A stretch of DNA of 44,627 nt, from NCBI GenBank assembly GCA_021844025.1, contig JAKBUF010000004.1, forward strand, positions 1 to 44,627, written 5' to 3'. The notes beneath the pieces were generated by a model. The model was not told the origin of the DNA. It saw nothing but the letters and a program-made list of their open reading frames with translations, and did no database searches. The translations under genes and the position numbers were made by a program. Origin of the DNA: a bacterium (GTDB taxonomy: Bacteria; Patescibacteriota; Minisyncoccia; UBA6257; JAGOQP01). Of this stretch, positions 7,236 through 16,741 are shown in pieces (the first letter of the stretch is position 1; every line of letters begins with the position of its first letter).

Positions 7236-7508
7236 ATGGTAAATCAAGAACTAAAAAACAAAGCTTTGCATCGTGCGAAAATCATTCGTGGTCAGATGGA
7301 CGGCCTAATTAAGGCCATCGAGGCAGAGGTATACTGCCCTGATTTATTGGGACAGTCTCTTTCAATTCAAAGGTCGCTCAAAAGCCTTGATGCTTTTCTC
7401 CTTGAGAATCATTTGCGCACGCATGTAAAAGATCAGATGCAGAAAAAGGAGGATACAGAAAAAGCAGTCAAGGAGTTGATCAGGGTTTATACTCTATCCA
7501 ATAAGTAA
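7236..7508 (+). CDS. csoR: CsoR/RcnR/FrmR-family metal-sensing repressor
   Basis: RAKIIRGQMDGLIKAIEAEVYCPDLLGQSLSIQRSLKSLDAFLLENHLRTHV, with the Cys...His pattern of the family. Confidence 0.88.
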   Translation: MVNQELKNKALHRAKIIRGQMDGLIKAIEAEVYCPDLLGQSLSIQRSLKSLDAFLLENHLRTHVKDQMQKKEDTEKAVKELIRVYTLSNK

Positions 7509-7530
7509 TTAATTATAATTAAAAATTAAA

Positions 7531-8127
7531 ATGAGTATGAAAAAAATAATTTTAGGTCTCTTTATTTTTGGTGCTTTCAGTCTGGCAGGAGTCGCATCTG
7601 CGCAGGTCGGCATGATGGGCGGATATTGGCAGGGTGGAAGTCAGGCACAGCCAGTGCAGAGCGGAGAATTGAATAGCGTTTTGCAGAACATCTACTCGAG
7701 CCAAAATGTTTCAAGTCAGGCTCAAGTTGACTGCAGCAAAGTAACCGATGACCAGTTCGACAAACTCGGAGACGCCTACATGGGTGTTATGTTGCCTAAT
7801 CAACAACAGCACGAGGCAATGGACAACATGATGGGCGGCGAAGGATCGGCCAGCTTAAAACAAGCGCACATCAATATGGGGCGGTCGTATCTCGGCTGTT
7901 GGTCAAATTACAATTCCGGACCGGTTATGATGGGTGGGTACGGAATGATGAACGGGTACAACGGTGCTTATGGTAATTATTATCCAAGCGGAATGATGGG
8001 TGGGTACGGATCAGGCTGGAACATGATGGGTAATTGGGGCTTTGGCGGCTGGGTTACAACCGTTCTCATTTGGGCACTTCTTATTCTCGGCATTGTTGTG
8101 GCTGTGAAGTGGCTTCGGAAAAAATAA
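7531..8127 (+). CDS. Exported Met/Gly-rich protein with C-terminal TM, putative Cu-binding
   Basis: Signal peptide ...SLAGVASAQVGMMGGYW; many MMGGYG motifs; C-terminal TM VLIWALLILGIVVAVKWLRKK. Confidence 0.75.
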   Translation: MSMKKIILGLFIFGAFSLAGVASAQVGMMGGYWQGGSQAQPVQSGELNSVLQNIYSSQNVSSQAQVDCSKVTDDQFDKLGDAYMGVMLPNQQQHEAMDNMMGGEGSASLKQAHINMGRSYLGCWSNYNSGPVMMGGYGMMNGYNGAYGNYYPSGMMGGYGSGWNMMGNWGFGGWVTTVLIWALLILGIVVAVKWLRKK

Positions 8128-8160
8128 TGCAAAAAATTAATAATTTAATTTGATAAAAAT

Positions 8161-8421
8161 ATGGACAAACTTTCACTAAAATCATACGGCTGGAAATGTG
8201 TTCTTGGTCTTGAAGTCTTGTATGTCATCTGCCTGGGATATGGCGCTGTTCTTTCGGAAAGCGCAAAGCAATTGCACAGCGCTTTATTTGGAGTGCTGAT
8301 TCCCGGATTTAACTGGGGAATAGGAAGCATTGTTTGGGGCGCAGTCTACTTGTTCGTTCTGGCTTGGATATTTGCCTGGTACTACGTCTGGATGCATAAC
8401 TCAAGCATAATCAGAAAATAA
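8161..8421 (+). CDS. Small 2-TM membrane protein in the Cu island (DUF5676-like topology)
   Basis: MDKLSLKSYGWKCVLGLEVLYVICLGYG...FNWGIGSIVWGAVYLFVLAWIFAWYYVWM. Confidence 0.6.
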   Translation: MDKLSLKSYGWKCVLGLEVLYVICLGYGAVLSESAKQLHSALFGVLIPGFNWGIGSIVWGAVYLFVLAWIFAWYYVWMHNSSIIRK

Positions 8422-8425
8422 GAAT

Positions 8426-8602
8426 ATGACTAACATAATATTAGTAATCATCTTGCTCGGCGGTTGTTTCCTTATGCACTATTTCATGATGCGAAAAGGA
8501 GGCCACTCCGGCCGTAGCGAGTCAGATGGTGAGAACAAAAAGCCGGAAGCCGACAGCCAGAACAAGCATTCTGATCATTCCGGTCATGGTTGTTGCCACT
8601 AA
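8426..8602 (+). CDS. 58-aa single-TM microprotein with His/Cys-rich tail
   Basis: ATG at 8426: MTNIILVIILLGGCFLMHYFMMRKGGHSGRSESDGENKKPEADSQNKHSDHSGHGCCH*. Below the ORF-track cutoff. Confidence 0.75.
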   Translation: MTNIILVIILLGGCFLMHYFMMRKGGHSGRSESDGENKKPEADSQNKHSDHSGHGCCH

Positions 8603-8610
8603 ATAAATCC

Positions 8611-8796
8611 ATGTTCCAATCATTCTTCAACAAATTCAAAAAAGATCCGGCCAAGAAGCCACCTCGAGATCCAGTTTGTGGCATGCAAGCAAGCGAGGGC
8701 ATCACTTTATCCTATAAGGGACAAATGTATTCTTTTTGCTCGGATCATTGCCGAAGTGAATTTGAGAAAAATCCGGAAAGCTATATCAAGAAATAA
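8611..8796 (+). CDS. YHS-domain protein (TRASH-like metal binding)
   Basis: MFQSFFNKFKKDPAKKPPRDPVCGMQASEGITLSYKGQMYSFCSDHCRSEFEKNPESYIKK. Confidence 0.85.
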   Translation: MFQSFFNKFKKDPAKKPPRDPVCGMQASEGITLSYKGQMYSFCSDHCRSEFEKNPESYIKK

Positions 8797-8798
8797 TC

Positions 8799-9239
8799 AT
8801 GACAAACACCGCGGCAAAACCAGTTTTGTATGGGGTACTCGCAAGCGCGATTCTGCTTGGTGTGTACTTTGCGGTGCTCACGCTTGTATCCGGGTGGGGC
8901 TTTACTCTGGAGCAATTCGGCAATTATTGGTATTTCATAACAAGCTTGGCGGCGGGCTTCGGAATTCAGATTGGTTTGTATCAGTACCTCAAAGCCTTAG
9001 TTCATGGAGGCCAAGGCATGGGCAAGGTGGTTGGTGTGTCAGGAACAACTTCCACGGCTTCTATGATCTCCTGCTGTGCGCACTATCTCGTAAATCTGGT
9101 TCCCATTCTTGGGGTCACCGGGCTCGCCACGTTTGTAGCTCAATATCAGATCAAGATCTTCTGGGTCGGCCTTGCTTTTAATATTTTCGGCATTCTCTTT
9201 ATCAGCAACAAAATCACCAAATTCAAAAAACACATATGA
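8799..9239 (+). CDS. Four-TM membrane protein with SCCAH motif (putative metal-related transporter)
   Basis: TSTASMISCCAHYLVNLVPILGVTGLATFVAQYQIKIFWVGLAFNIFGILFI. Confidence 0.6.
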   Translation: MTNTAAKPVLYGVLASAILLGVYFAVLTLVSGWGFTLEQFGNYWYFITSLAAGFGIQIGLYQYLKALVHGGQGMGKVVGVSGTTSTASMISCCAHYLVNLVPILGVTGLATFVAQYQIKIFWVGLAFNIFGILFISNKITKFKKHI

Positions 9240-9694
9240 AAAAAGTAGTCATTACAATTTTATCAATAGCTGCCTTTGTTGCTGGGTTTATAATCATTTA
9301 TCAAAGCCGCCCTGCAGTGCAGACTCCGGCATCTAATGAAAGTCAGCAGTCAGGCAATTCCCAAAAATGGGAAACGAAAACCGATGATCAAGCAAGCGTC
9401 AATGTAGTGATCACCCCGCTTGATCTGTCAGAGCAGTCTTCGGAATGGAAATTTGATGTCGGCATGAACACACATTCAGTCGAGTTGGATCAAGATATGA
9501 CGAAGTCTACCGTACTTATCGATGACCAAGGCAAAGAGTACACGCCGACAAAATGGGACGGACCTGTCGGTGGCCATCACAGAGAAGGCACACTGAGTTT
9601 TGCGCCCATCACACCCTATCCGCAGCATTTGACCATGAAAATAAAAGGTATAGGCGGAGTAGATCGATCGTTTTCGTGGACGCTAAACGAATAA
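9236..9694 (+). CDS. Exported hypothetical protein in the Cu island
   Basis: N-terminal TM/signal MKKVVITILSIAAFVAGFIIIY; overlaps the upstream stop (coupled). Confidence 0.6.
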   Translation: MKKVVITILSIAAFVAGFIIIYQSRPAVQTPASNESQQSGNSQKWETKTDDQASVNVVITPLDLSEQSSEWKFDVGMNTHSVELDQDMTKSTVLIDDQGKEYTPTKWDGPVGGHHREGTLSFAPITPYPQHLTMKIKGIGGVDRSFSWTLNE

Positions 9695-9695
9695 T

Positions 9696-10403
9696 ATGCA
9701 ATACATTTGGCTAATTTGGAGCTTAATATTGATTGTAATCTGGCTGGTCATTTACTGGTCTCTTAGTTCGAATAAGGAGAAAAAAGAGATGCTCGTGGTA
9801 AGTTTGTGGACGTCACTTCTAGGATTGACTGAACCCTTGTTCGTACCGGTATATTGGTCGCCGCCGTCATTATTTAATTTGGCTTTGCGGACCGGTTTTG
9901 ATATTGAAAGTTTAATATTTTCTTTTGGCATAGGTGGCATTGCTATTATTTTGTATCAGAGAATTTTTCGAGGCCATGAAACGAGAATGACTGCCAGAGA
10001 ACATAACTCATCCCGGCATAAATTTCATACATGGGCGCTTCTATCCGCACCCGCAATTCTCATCATTCTCTTGACTGTTACCAATCTGAATCCTCTACAC
10101 TCTTCGATCATTGCCATGATTATAGGAGGATTGACCACTTGGTATTGTCGGCCGGATTTAAAGAAAAAAATGATCACGAGTGCTTTTCTTTTTCTAGCCC
10201 TTTATTTTGTGTACTTCTTGACCCTTATCGCCATATCGCCGGGCTATGTCGAGAAGGTTTGGAATCTTAAGGCAATCTCAGGAATTCTGATTATAGGAAT
10301 ACCGCTTGAAGAACTGCTATTTGCCTTAAGCTTCGGATTCATCTGGTCAAGTATCTACGAACATCTTACTTGGAATAAATTAAAATTAATGAAACAAGAA
10401 TAA
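9696..10403 (+). CDS. Lycopene-cyclase-domain-like membrane protein
   Basis: Polytopic; C-terminal WNLKAISGILIIGIPLEELLFALSFGFIWSSIYE resembles the lycopene cyclase CrtYc/d signature (IPLEEL). Confidence 0.6.
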   Translation: MQYIWLIWSLILIVIWLVIYWSLSSNKEKKEMLVVSLWTSLLGLTEPLFVPVYWSPPSLFNLALRTGFDIESLIFSFGIGGIAIILYQRIFRGHETRMTAREHNSSRHKFHTWALLSAPAILIILLTVTNLNPLHSSIIAMIIGGLTTWYCRPDLKKKMITSAFLFLALYFVYFLTLIAISPGYVEKVWNLKAISGILIIGIPLEELLFALSFGFIWSSIYEHLTWNKLKLMKQE

Positions 10404-10407
10404 ATTT

Positions 10408-12603
10408 ATGGATCACGAAAATCACAATCACAATCACGATTCGATGCAGGAAAAAATAATCTATACCTGCCCTATGCATCCGGAAGTTCGGAAAACCGAA
10501 CCGGGCAAATGTCCGGGCTGTGGCATGGATTTGATTCCGGAGAAGAAATCAGCCATCCGTGATGAACGCGATATGCAAAAAATGAGCCATATGGATCATG
10601 AGGTAGCAATGACAAGTCCGCAGATGGCAAAGAAGATGGAAAGAGACATGCGTCGCAGATTTTTTGTGTCATTTATTCTTTCAATCCCAATATTTTTGCT
10701 TTCGCCGGTTGGAGCAAACTTTTTAGGCATTAATCTTACAAGTCCGGAAATAACAAACTGGCTACTTCTTGTGCTAACCACTCCAATTGTATTCTGGACG
10801 GGTTCTATTTTTATTACGGGCACATACTATTCGCTCAAGGCTAAGAAGCTCAATATGGCCGTGCTTATCGCCACTGGCGTATTGGCAGCCTATCTTTTTA
10901 GTGTACTGCTTACAGTTGTTCGTCCTGGATCGGAAACTTTTTACGAAGCAGCGGCGCTCCTCGTGACGTTTGTTTTGTTTGGCCATTGGATGGAGATGCG
11001 ATCTCGCCGGGGCACATCAGATGCGCTTCGGGCATTATTTGATCTTGTCCCGCCTCAGGCAAGAGTGATTCGAGACGGCAAAGAAATAACTATCCCCAGT
11101 GCTGAAATTATTCACGACGACATCGTTGTTCTCCGGCCGGGTGATAAGGTGCCAGTCGATGGAGAAATTATCGAGGGCGAAACTTCTATAGATGAATCGT
11201 TGGTAACTGGGGAATCAATGCCGGTGACTAAAACTGTTGGCGGAAAAGTTGTTGGCGGCTCAGTGAATCAGACAGGAATAGTAAAATTCAAGGCTACGCA
11301 GGTTGGATCGGAAACAGTGCTTGCGCAGATCATCAAGATGGTTGAGACAGCACAAAATTCTAAGGCTCCTGGGCAGCGCCTTGCTGATAGAGCTGCTGGG
11401 TGGCTTGTTGTCGTCGCCATCGGATCTGGACTCGCGGCATTTCTCGGCTGGTATTTTGGAGCCGGAGTAGGACTTTTAACCGCACTCACGTTTGCGGTTT
11501 CAACCGTCGTGATTGCCTGTCCGGATGCTCTGGGATTGGCCACGCCGGCGGCTGTAGCTGTAGGGACTGGTATTGGCGCAAAGCACGGCATTCTTATAAA
11601 AGATGCCGCAACGCTTGAAAATACCTCGCGATTAAATGCTATTGTACTCGATAAAACTGGGACGCTTACCGAGGGAAAACCGAAGGTTACTGATGTGGTT
11701 ACTTTCAACGGCTTCAGCGAACAGGAGGTTCTGCTTTATGAAGCCAGTGTTGAATCTGGTTCTAATCACCCCCTCGCAAAGGCAATTATGGAAGAAGCGG
11801 AGAAACGTAGAGCTACGCCGCTTGAATCAATCGAAAAATTTGAATCCATCGCCGGTCATGGACTCAAAGCGATAATCAGAGGAAAAGAGGTGTTTACCGG
11901 TAAAGAGAAACTTCTTACTGATAAAGGAATCTCTGTCAGTGTGGGACGATCTATTCTCGACCAATTGGCAGCCGAAGGAAAAACTCTGAGTTTGCTTGCT
12001 GTGGACGGAAAACTTGCAGGTGTTATTGCGGCTGCCGATATGATCAAACCAAGTGCCAAAAAAGCAATATCCGCGCTTCAGGGACTCGGCTTAGAAGTCG
12101 CCATGATAACCGGCGATAATAAGAAAGTAGCAGAAGCTGTCGGGAATGAGCTTGGTATTGATAGAGTTTTCGCTGAGGTGCTTCCGGAAGATAAAGCCAA
12201 GTATGTAAGAAAACTTCAAGACGAAAAGAAATTTGTCGCTATGGTTGGTGACGGTATAAACGATGCACCAGCACTAGCACAGTCAGATATTGGTATCGCT
12301 ATTGGTGCCGGTACGGACGTCGCTATTGAGACTGGAAACATTGTCCTTATGAAATCCGATCCGTACGACATTGTGTCCGCGATTCGCTTGAGCAAGGCAA
12401 CTGTCGTAAAGATGAAACAAAATCTTTTCTGGGCTGCTATTTACAACCTGCTCTCTATTCCAGTGGCAGCCGGTGTATTTTACACAAGTTTTGGCTGGTC
12501 GCTTCGTCCAGAAATTGCAGCGCTCCTGATGTCCGCCTCATCAATCATTGTTGCAACAAACGCCGTCCTCCTTAAAAGAATCGAATCAAAATTAGCCGCT
12601 TAA
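10408..12603 (+). CDS. copA/copB-like: Heavy-metal (Cu-type) P1B-type ATPase with N-terminal YTCPMHPEV metal-binding domain and CPD motif
   Basis: YTCPMHPEVRKTEPGKCPGCGMDLIP, VIACPDALGLATPAA, DKTGTLTEG, MVGDGINDAPALAQSDIG, YNLLSIPVAAG, MSASSIIVATNA. Confidence 0.93.
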   Translation: MDHENHNHNHDSMQEKIIYTCPMHPEVRKTEPGKCPGCGMDLIPEKKSAIRDERDMQKMSHMDHEVAMTSPQMAKKMERDMRRRFFVSFILSIPIFLLSPVGANFLGINLTSPEITNWLLLVLTTPIVFWTGSIFITGTYYSLKAKKLNMAVLIATGVLAAYLFSVLLTVVRPGSETFYEAAALLVTFVLFGHWMEMRSRRGTSDALRALFDLVPPQARVIRDGKEITIPSAEIIHDDIVVLRPGDKVPVDGEIIEGETSIDESLVTGESMPVTKTVGGKVVGGSVNQTGIVKFKATQVGSETVLAQIIKMVETAQNSKAPGQRLADRAAGWLVVVAIGSGLAAFLGWYFGAGVGLLTALTFAVSTVVIACPDALGLATPAAVAVGTGIGAKHGILIKDAATLENTSRLNAIVLDKTGTLTEGKPKVTDVVTFNGFSEQEVLLYEASVESGSNHPLAKAIMEEAEKRRATPLESIEKFESIAGHGLKAIIRGKEVFTGKEKLLTDKGISVSVGRSILDQLAAEGKTLSLLAVDGKLAGVIAAADMIKPSAKKAISALQGLGLEVAMITGDNKKVAEAVGNELGIDRVFAEVLPEDKAKYVRKLQDEKKFVAMVGDGINDAPALAQSDIGIAIGAGTDVAIETGNIVLMKSDPYDIVSAIRLSKATVVKMKQNLFWAAIYNLLSIPVAAGVFYTSFGWSLRPEIAALLMSASSIIVATNAVLLKRIESKLAA

Positions 12604-12615
12604 CATTAATAATTT

Positions 12616-13263
12616 ATGGAATCATCATATGGAATGTGGGGATTGGTAATATTGAACACGGCAATCTTTCTCATCTTTGCCTTCAGCTTTACCCATCCCA
12701 AAACTAAACGCGAATGGAGATCCCTCGGAGCCTTTTCGGCTTTTATGGTCGCCCTCTTTACAGAGATGTATGGATTCCCACTCACGATTTATTTCTTGTA
12801 TCCACTGATCTCAAAACTTCTGCCCGGGACTGATTTTCTAAACCACAATTCCGGACATTTGCTCGAGGACTTCTTTGGCTGGGGCGGCGATCCACATTTT
12901 GGACCCTTTCATATTGCGAGCTATATCCTGATATTTTATGGTTTTGTTTTGCTCGCCAATTCTTGGAGAGTTCTGTATAAAGCTCAGCAAGAACATGTGC
13001 TTGCTACCTCGGGGCCCTATGCGCGAATCCGTCATCCGCAATACATCGGATTTATAATCATCATGCTCGGGTTCCTTTTACAGTGGCCGACAATCCTGAC
13101 TGTATTAATGTTCCCGATCCTTGTTTGGATGTATACACGCCTTGCTAAAAGCGAAGAAAGAGAAGCCAAGAAAGAATTCGGTGAAATCTGGGATGAATAC
13201 GCAAGTAAAACCCCTGCATTTATTCCTCGACTTGCTAGTCAAAAAATGGTATCCTCTGAATAA
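12616..13263 (+). CDS. Isoprenylcysteine methyltransferase-like (ICMT/PEMT) integral membrane methyltransferase
   Basis: ATSGPYARIRHPQYIGFIIIMLGFLLQWPT...KSEEREAKKEFGEIWDEYASKTPAFIP. Confidence 0.8.
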   Translation: MESSYGMWGLVILNTAIFLIFAFSFTHPKTKREWRSLGAFSAFMVALFTEMYGFPLTIYFLYPLISKLLPGTDFLNHNSGHLLEDFFGWGGDPHFGPFHIASYILIFYGFVLLANSWRVLYKAQQEHVLATSGPYARIRHPQYIGFIIIMLGFLLQWPTILTVLMFPILVWMYTRLAKSEEREAKKEFGEIWDEYASKTPAFIPRLASQKMVSSE

Positions 13264-13268
13264 GCATT

Positions 13269-13670
13269 ATGAAACGATTTCTTCCAATACTTATTATATT
13301 GAGTTTCATCGGAATAGCCGCTTTTGGCGCATCGTTTTTTGATATGGGCATGGGTCATTCAGGTGGTTGTGTCGCTACGGCTATAGACGGAAGAGCATGT
13401 CCGACTGATATTATGGGAATTGCGGTGCATCACGTGTCGGCATTGCAGACTCTTTTGACGGCGGTACCACCGAGCTCCGGGTGGATTTTATTACTCGCAT
13501 CTCTGATCCTTGCTTCTGTTGGAATATTTCTACTCTACAAAGATTTACTGCTTCCAAAACTAGAACTTCTGCCCCAACGTCTGAGGGACCTGTCTTTTAA
13601 TCATTTACGTAGTCAGCAAAAAATTATCTCTTGGCTCTCTCTCTTTGAGCTTAGCCCTGCGATCAACTAA
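13269..13670 (+). CDS. Hypothetical membrane protein with Met/His/Cys-rich loop
   Basis: FFDMGMGHSGGCVATAIDGRACPTDIMGIAVHHVSALQTL plus 2 TM segments. Confidence 0.6.
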   Translation: MKRFLPILIILSFIGIAAFGASFFDMGMGHSGGCVATAIDGRACPTDIMGIAVHHVSALQTLLTAVPPSSGWILLLASLILASVGIFLLYKDLLLPKLELLPQRLRDLSFNHLRSQQKIISWLSLFELSPAIN

Positions 13671-13736
13671 CAGCACGCTTTAAGGCAAAGCCTTATTTCG
13701 TGCTGTCTGAATATCCTTAGTCGAAGGATATTTTTG
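13671..13736 (+). terminator. Two consecutive hairpins, the second a Rho-independent terminator
   Basis: CAGCACG...CGTGCTG (13671-13705), then ATATCCTT AGTC(G) AAGGATAT TTTTG (13711-13736). Confidence 0.75.
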
Positions 13737-13780
13737 TTATTGACTAAAATAGATTAAACGAAATCTATGAGAAAAATTAT

Positions 13781-14647
13781 ATGGAAACACTCGTAGGAAC
13801 ATCACTTATAGCAGCATTCACAGCCGGAGTGGCGGCACTCTTTGCGCCGTGCTGCATTACCGTGCTGCTTCCGTCCTATCTCGGAAATATCTTCAGAGAA
13901 AAATACAAAATATTCTTTATGACTTTTGTGTTTTTCTTGGGGGTAGCGACAGTCTTTCTGCCGATTGGCTTAGGAATGTCCTTTCTGGCGCAGCTCTTTA
14001 GCCGATACCACAACATCATTTTTACGATTGGAGGCATATTCCTCATCGTGCTCGGTGTATCGATGTTATTCGGTAAAAAGTTCGTCACTCCGGCATCAGT
14101 GCGGAACGATTTAAGGAAACATGTAGGCTCAATCTACGTTCTCGGCATTTTCTCGGCGATTGCAACTACCTGCTGTGCACCGGTATTGGCCGGAGTTCTG
14201 ACGCTCTCGGTTGCAAGCGGCACTATCCTGTGGGGCGCACTGTACACTTTGGCCTATGTGGTCGGCATGACTTTGCCACTTTTTATCATTGCTGCCTTCC
14301 TCGATAAGGTGAATCTCACTGAAAAATTCACTGGTGCAAAGAAAATGGTTGCAATGAGAATTGGCGGTTGGAAATGGAGAATCACGGTATCAGAGCTTGT
14401 CTCAAGCTTGATCTTCATCTTGATGGGAGGATACATAACTTATCTGGCTTTCGTGAACAAATTGTCGATGCGTTCCGATTACCAGCTGGAGATGAATCTC
14501 TACAATGCAAAATTCCTGAATGCCATCAAGGGCCTTATGGGACTCATCCCTGAATATATCTGGGCGTTCCTGTTCATTGGGATAGTCGCCTGGATATCGT
14601 ATGTGTTTATTAAACAGTATAAGAATCAAAATCATGAGCAAAAATAA
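13781..14647 (+). CDS. ccdA: CcdA/DsbD-type cytochrome c biogenesis transmembrane protein
   Basis: ALFAPCCITVLLPSYLGNIF and TTCCAPVLAGVLTLSVASG, 6+ TM segments. Confidence 0.85.
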   Translation: METLVGTSLIAAFTAGVAALFAPCCITVLLPSYLGNIFREKYKIFFMTFVFFLGVATVFLPIGLGMSFLAQLFSRYHNIIFTIGGIFLIVLGVSMLFGKKFVTPASVRNDLRKHVGSIYVLGIFSAIATTCCAPVLAGVLTLSVASGTILWGALYTLAYVVGMTLPLFIIAAFLDKVNLTEKFTGAKKMVAMRIGGWKWRITVSELVSSLIFILMGGYITYLAFVNKLSMRSDYQLEMNLYNAKFLNAIKGLMGLIPEYIWAFLFIGIVAWISYVFIKQYKNQNHEQK

Positions 14648-15281
14648 TTACAACAAAAAAACGCCTTGGCTCACGATCACAATAATCGTGGTCGTAGTTC
14701 TGGGCTTGGGATACTGGATAGTCAAAAGTTCGCCTAATGGTGCGAATCAAACCGCAGCGACCGACAACATGCATGGATCGCCAGGCGCACCCAATACTGC
14801 ACAGTTGAATGCTTTGGTTGACAAAGCGCTTCCGGACATCCAGCTTACAGATAAAGACGGCAAAACATTCACCAATGCCGACTTGAAGGGTAAATACACC
14901 GTTCTGTTCTTCAATGAAGGCCTTATGTGCTATCCGGCCTGCTGGAATCAGATGGCATCATTCGGCAGTGATCAGAGGTTTAACAGTGACCAAATTCAGG
15001 CAATATCGGTTGTGACTGACTCTGCGAGAGACTGGCAAATGGCGATCGCTAAGATGCCGGAACTCGCAAAAGCAACCACAATGTTTGATTCGGGAGCCAA
15101 TGCTTCTCGACAGCTTGGGATGCTGACCACAAACTCTTCGATGCATCGCGGCTCACTCCCCGGTCATACATATGTCGTGGTCGATAAAGACGGGGTTGTG
15201 AAGTATGTGTTTGATGATCCGAATATGGCGATCGCGAACGATATGCTTTACAACAAAATTCAGGAATTAAGCAAACAATAA
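14634..15281 (+). CDS. Membrane-anchored thioredoxin-fold / peroxiredoxin-like protein
   Basis: Overlaps ccdA end. LPDIQLTDKDGKTFTNADLKGKYTVLFFNEGLMCYPACWNQMASFGSDQRF...TYVVVDKDGVVKYVFDDPNMAIAND. Confidence 0.82.
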   Translation: MSKNNYNKKTPWLTITIIVVVVLGLGYWIVKSSPNGANQTAATDNMHGSPGAPNTAQLNALVDKALPDIQLTDKDGKTFTNADLKGKYTVLFFNEGLMCYPACWNQMASFGSDQRFNSDQIQAISVVTDSARDWQMAIAKMPELAKATTMFDSGANASRQLGMLTTNSSMHRGSLPGHTYVVVDKDGVVKYVFDDPNMAIANDMLYNKIQELSKQ

Positions 15282-15283
15282 TT

Positions 15284-15811
15284 ATGGACAAGAAACCGAC
15301 AATGGAAGAGCTGATTGAGAAAGTTAATAAGCTCAAAGCTACCGGCGAACTCGATCTTTCGATGGAGGAAGACTTGAGCATTGCTGTCATGAACCTAATC
15401 AGTCTTGAGGAACACTTCTATTTTACTGCCGAAAAGACCGGCAAAAACGATTACTTCGATCTGTTGAACCAGACGCGCGAGATCAGAAAACAGCTTCTGG
15501 CCAAGATGATCGATAAGCACGAAGGCGAAACGTGGTGTATCACGAAGCACCTTCTGGCCGCTACCATGCGCTTGATTGAGGTCGGCACGAAGCTTCACTC
15601 ATCAGGAAAAAAAGATGAGGCATTGGATACATTCAAAAAAGCATATGAAGTTTATTCGCTCTTTTGGGCATTACGGCTCAAATTGATTGATGTCTCCGGT
15701 GTGAAAAAGATTGGTGATAATCAGATAAATATTCACGATAAATCAAAAGGTGAAAAACTGATGACCAAAGAGGACCTAATTAGCAAATTAGTCGATTGCT
15801 GTAAGGAATAA
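15284..15811 (+). CDS. Hypothetical helical protein
   Basis: 175-aa ORF MDKKPTMEELIEKVNKLKATGELDLSMEEDLSIAVMNLISLEEHFYFT...LVDCCKE. Confidence 0.6.
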   Translation: MDKKPTMEELIEKVNKLKATGELDLSMEEDLSIAVMNLISLEEHFYFTAEKTGKNDYFDLLNQTREIRKQLLAKMIDKHEGETWCITKHLLAATMRLIEVGTKLHSSGKKDEALDTFKKAYEVYSLFWALRLKLIDVSGVKKIGDNQINIHDKSKGEKLMTKEDLISKLVDCCKE

Positions 15812-15831
15812 TAAAACCAAATAAATTAAAC

Positions 15832-16737
15832 ATGGAAAACGAACCAGAATATGAAATACAGGAAGAGCCGACTCCTGAAGAACCGAAGAAAACCGATAAT
15901 AAATATATGCTTCCGATTGCGATTGTAATCGCCGGAGTCATGGTTGCTGGGGCTGTAGTTTATTCCTTCGGAAAAAGTGCGTTGCAAACGGGTGCCGTTA
16001 AGAATGCTTCGCAAACTGGTCAAGCAACCCTGGTAGATGGTGGAAAAATTCTGCCTCTGGAAACGGAAAAGAAAATGCTTGTTACGCTCACGACTAACGG
16101 CACAATTGACACGAGTAAGCTTTCCCAAGTGACAGAACTCAATTTGCTCTGGGCGTATGGCTTAGCCAATAAGAATCAGGTCTTAGAGAACGGGCCTATT
16201 ATGGACGCTCGCTATGGCGGACCGACAAACATGGCATCAGTTGGCGGCTGGACTGTTACTACCGGGTCAGTAATGGATCATTACGACAAGCACGCTTTAG
16301 CCACTCTGACGCCTGACCAGCAGACACTTGTTGAAAAAATTGCTAAAGGAATTTATAGACCATGTTGCAATAACTCCACTTACTTCCCGGATTGCAATCA
16401 CGGCATGGCCATGCTCGGACTTCTTGAATATCTGGCATCAACCGGAGCGACAGAAGATCAGATGTGGAACGCCGCTATAACGGCCAATATGAGCTGGTTT
16501 CCGGATCAATACCAGACAATTGCCCAATACCTTAAGATAAAAGGTACCGATATGAAAACCGTAACTCCGCAAATGCTTCTTGGCGCAGACTATTCAAGCG
16601 GTTCAGGTTTTGCAAGAATTGCAGCACAAGTTCCTCAAAATCAGCAGCAAAGAAGCAGCGGTGGCGGATGCGGTGTCGATTCAGGCGGAGCCTCGGCCGC
16701 ACCCCAAAAACAGCAAGGTAGCGGATGCGGAATATAG
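15832..16737 (+). CDS. Membrane-anchored exported protein with PCCNN...DCNHGMAMLG motif and Cys-rich tail
   Basis: N-terminal TM MLPIAIVIAGVMVAGAVVYSF; GIYRPCCNNSTYFPDCNHGMAMLGLLEYLAS; tail GGGCGVDSGG...QGSGCGI. Confidence 0.7.
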   Translation: MENEPEYEIQEEPTPEEPKKTDNKYMLPIAIVIAGVMVAGAVVYSFGKSALQTGAVKNASQTGQATLVDGGKILPLETEKKMLVTLTTNGTIDTSKLSQVTELNLLWAYGLANKNQVLENGPIMDARYGGPTNMASVGGWTVTTGSVMDHYDKHALATLTPDQQTLVEKIAKGIYRPCCNNSTYFPDCNHGMAMLGLLEYLASTGATEDQMWNAAITANMSWFPDQYQTIAQYLKIKGTDMKTVTPQMLLGADYSSGSGFARIAAQVPQNQQQRSSGGGCGVDSGGASAAPQKQQGSGCGI

Positions 16738-16741
16738 ATTT

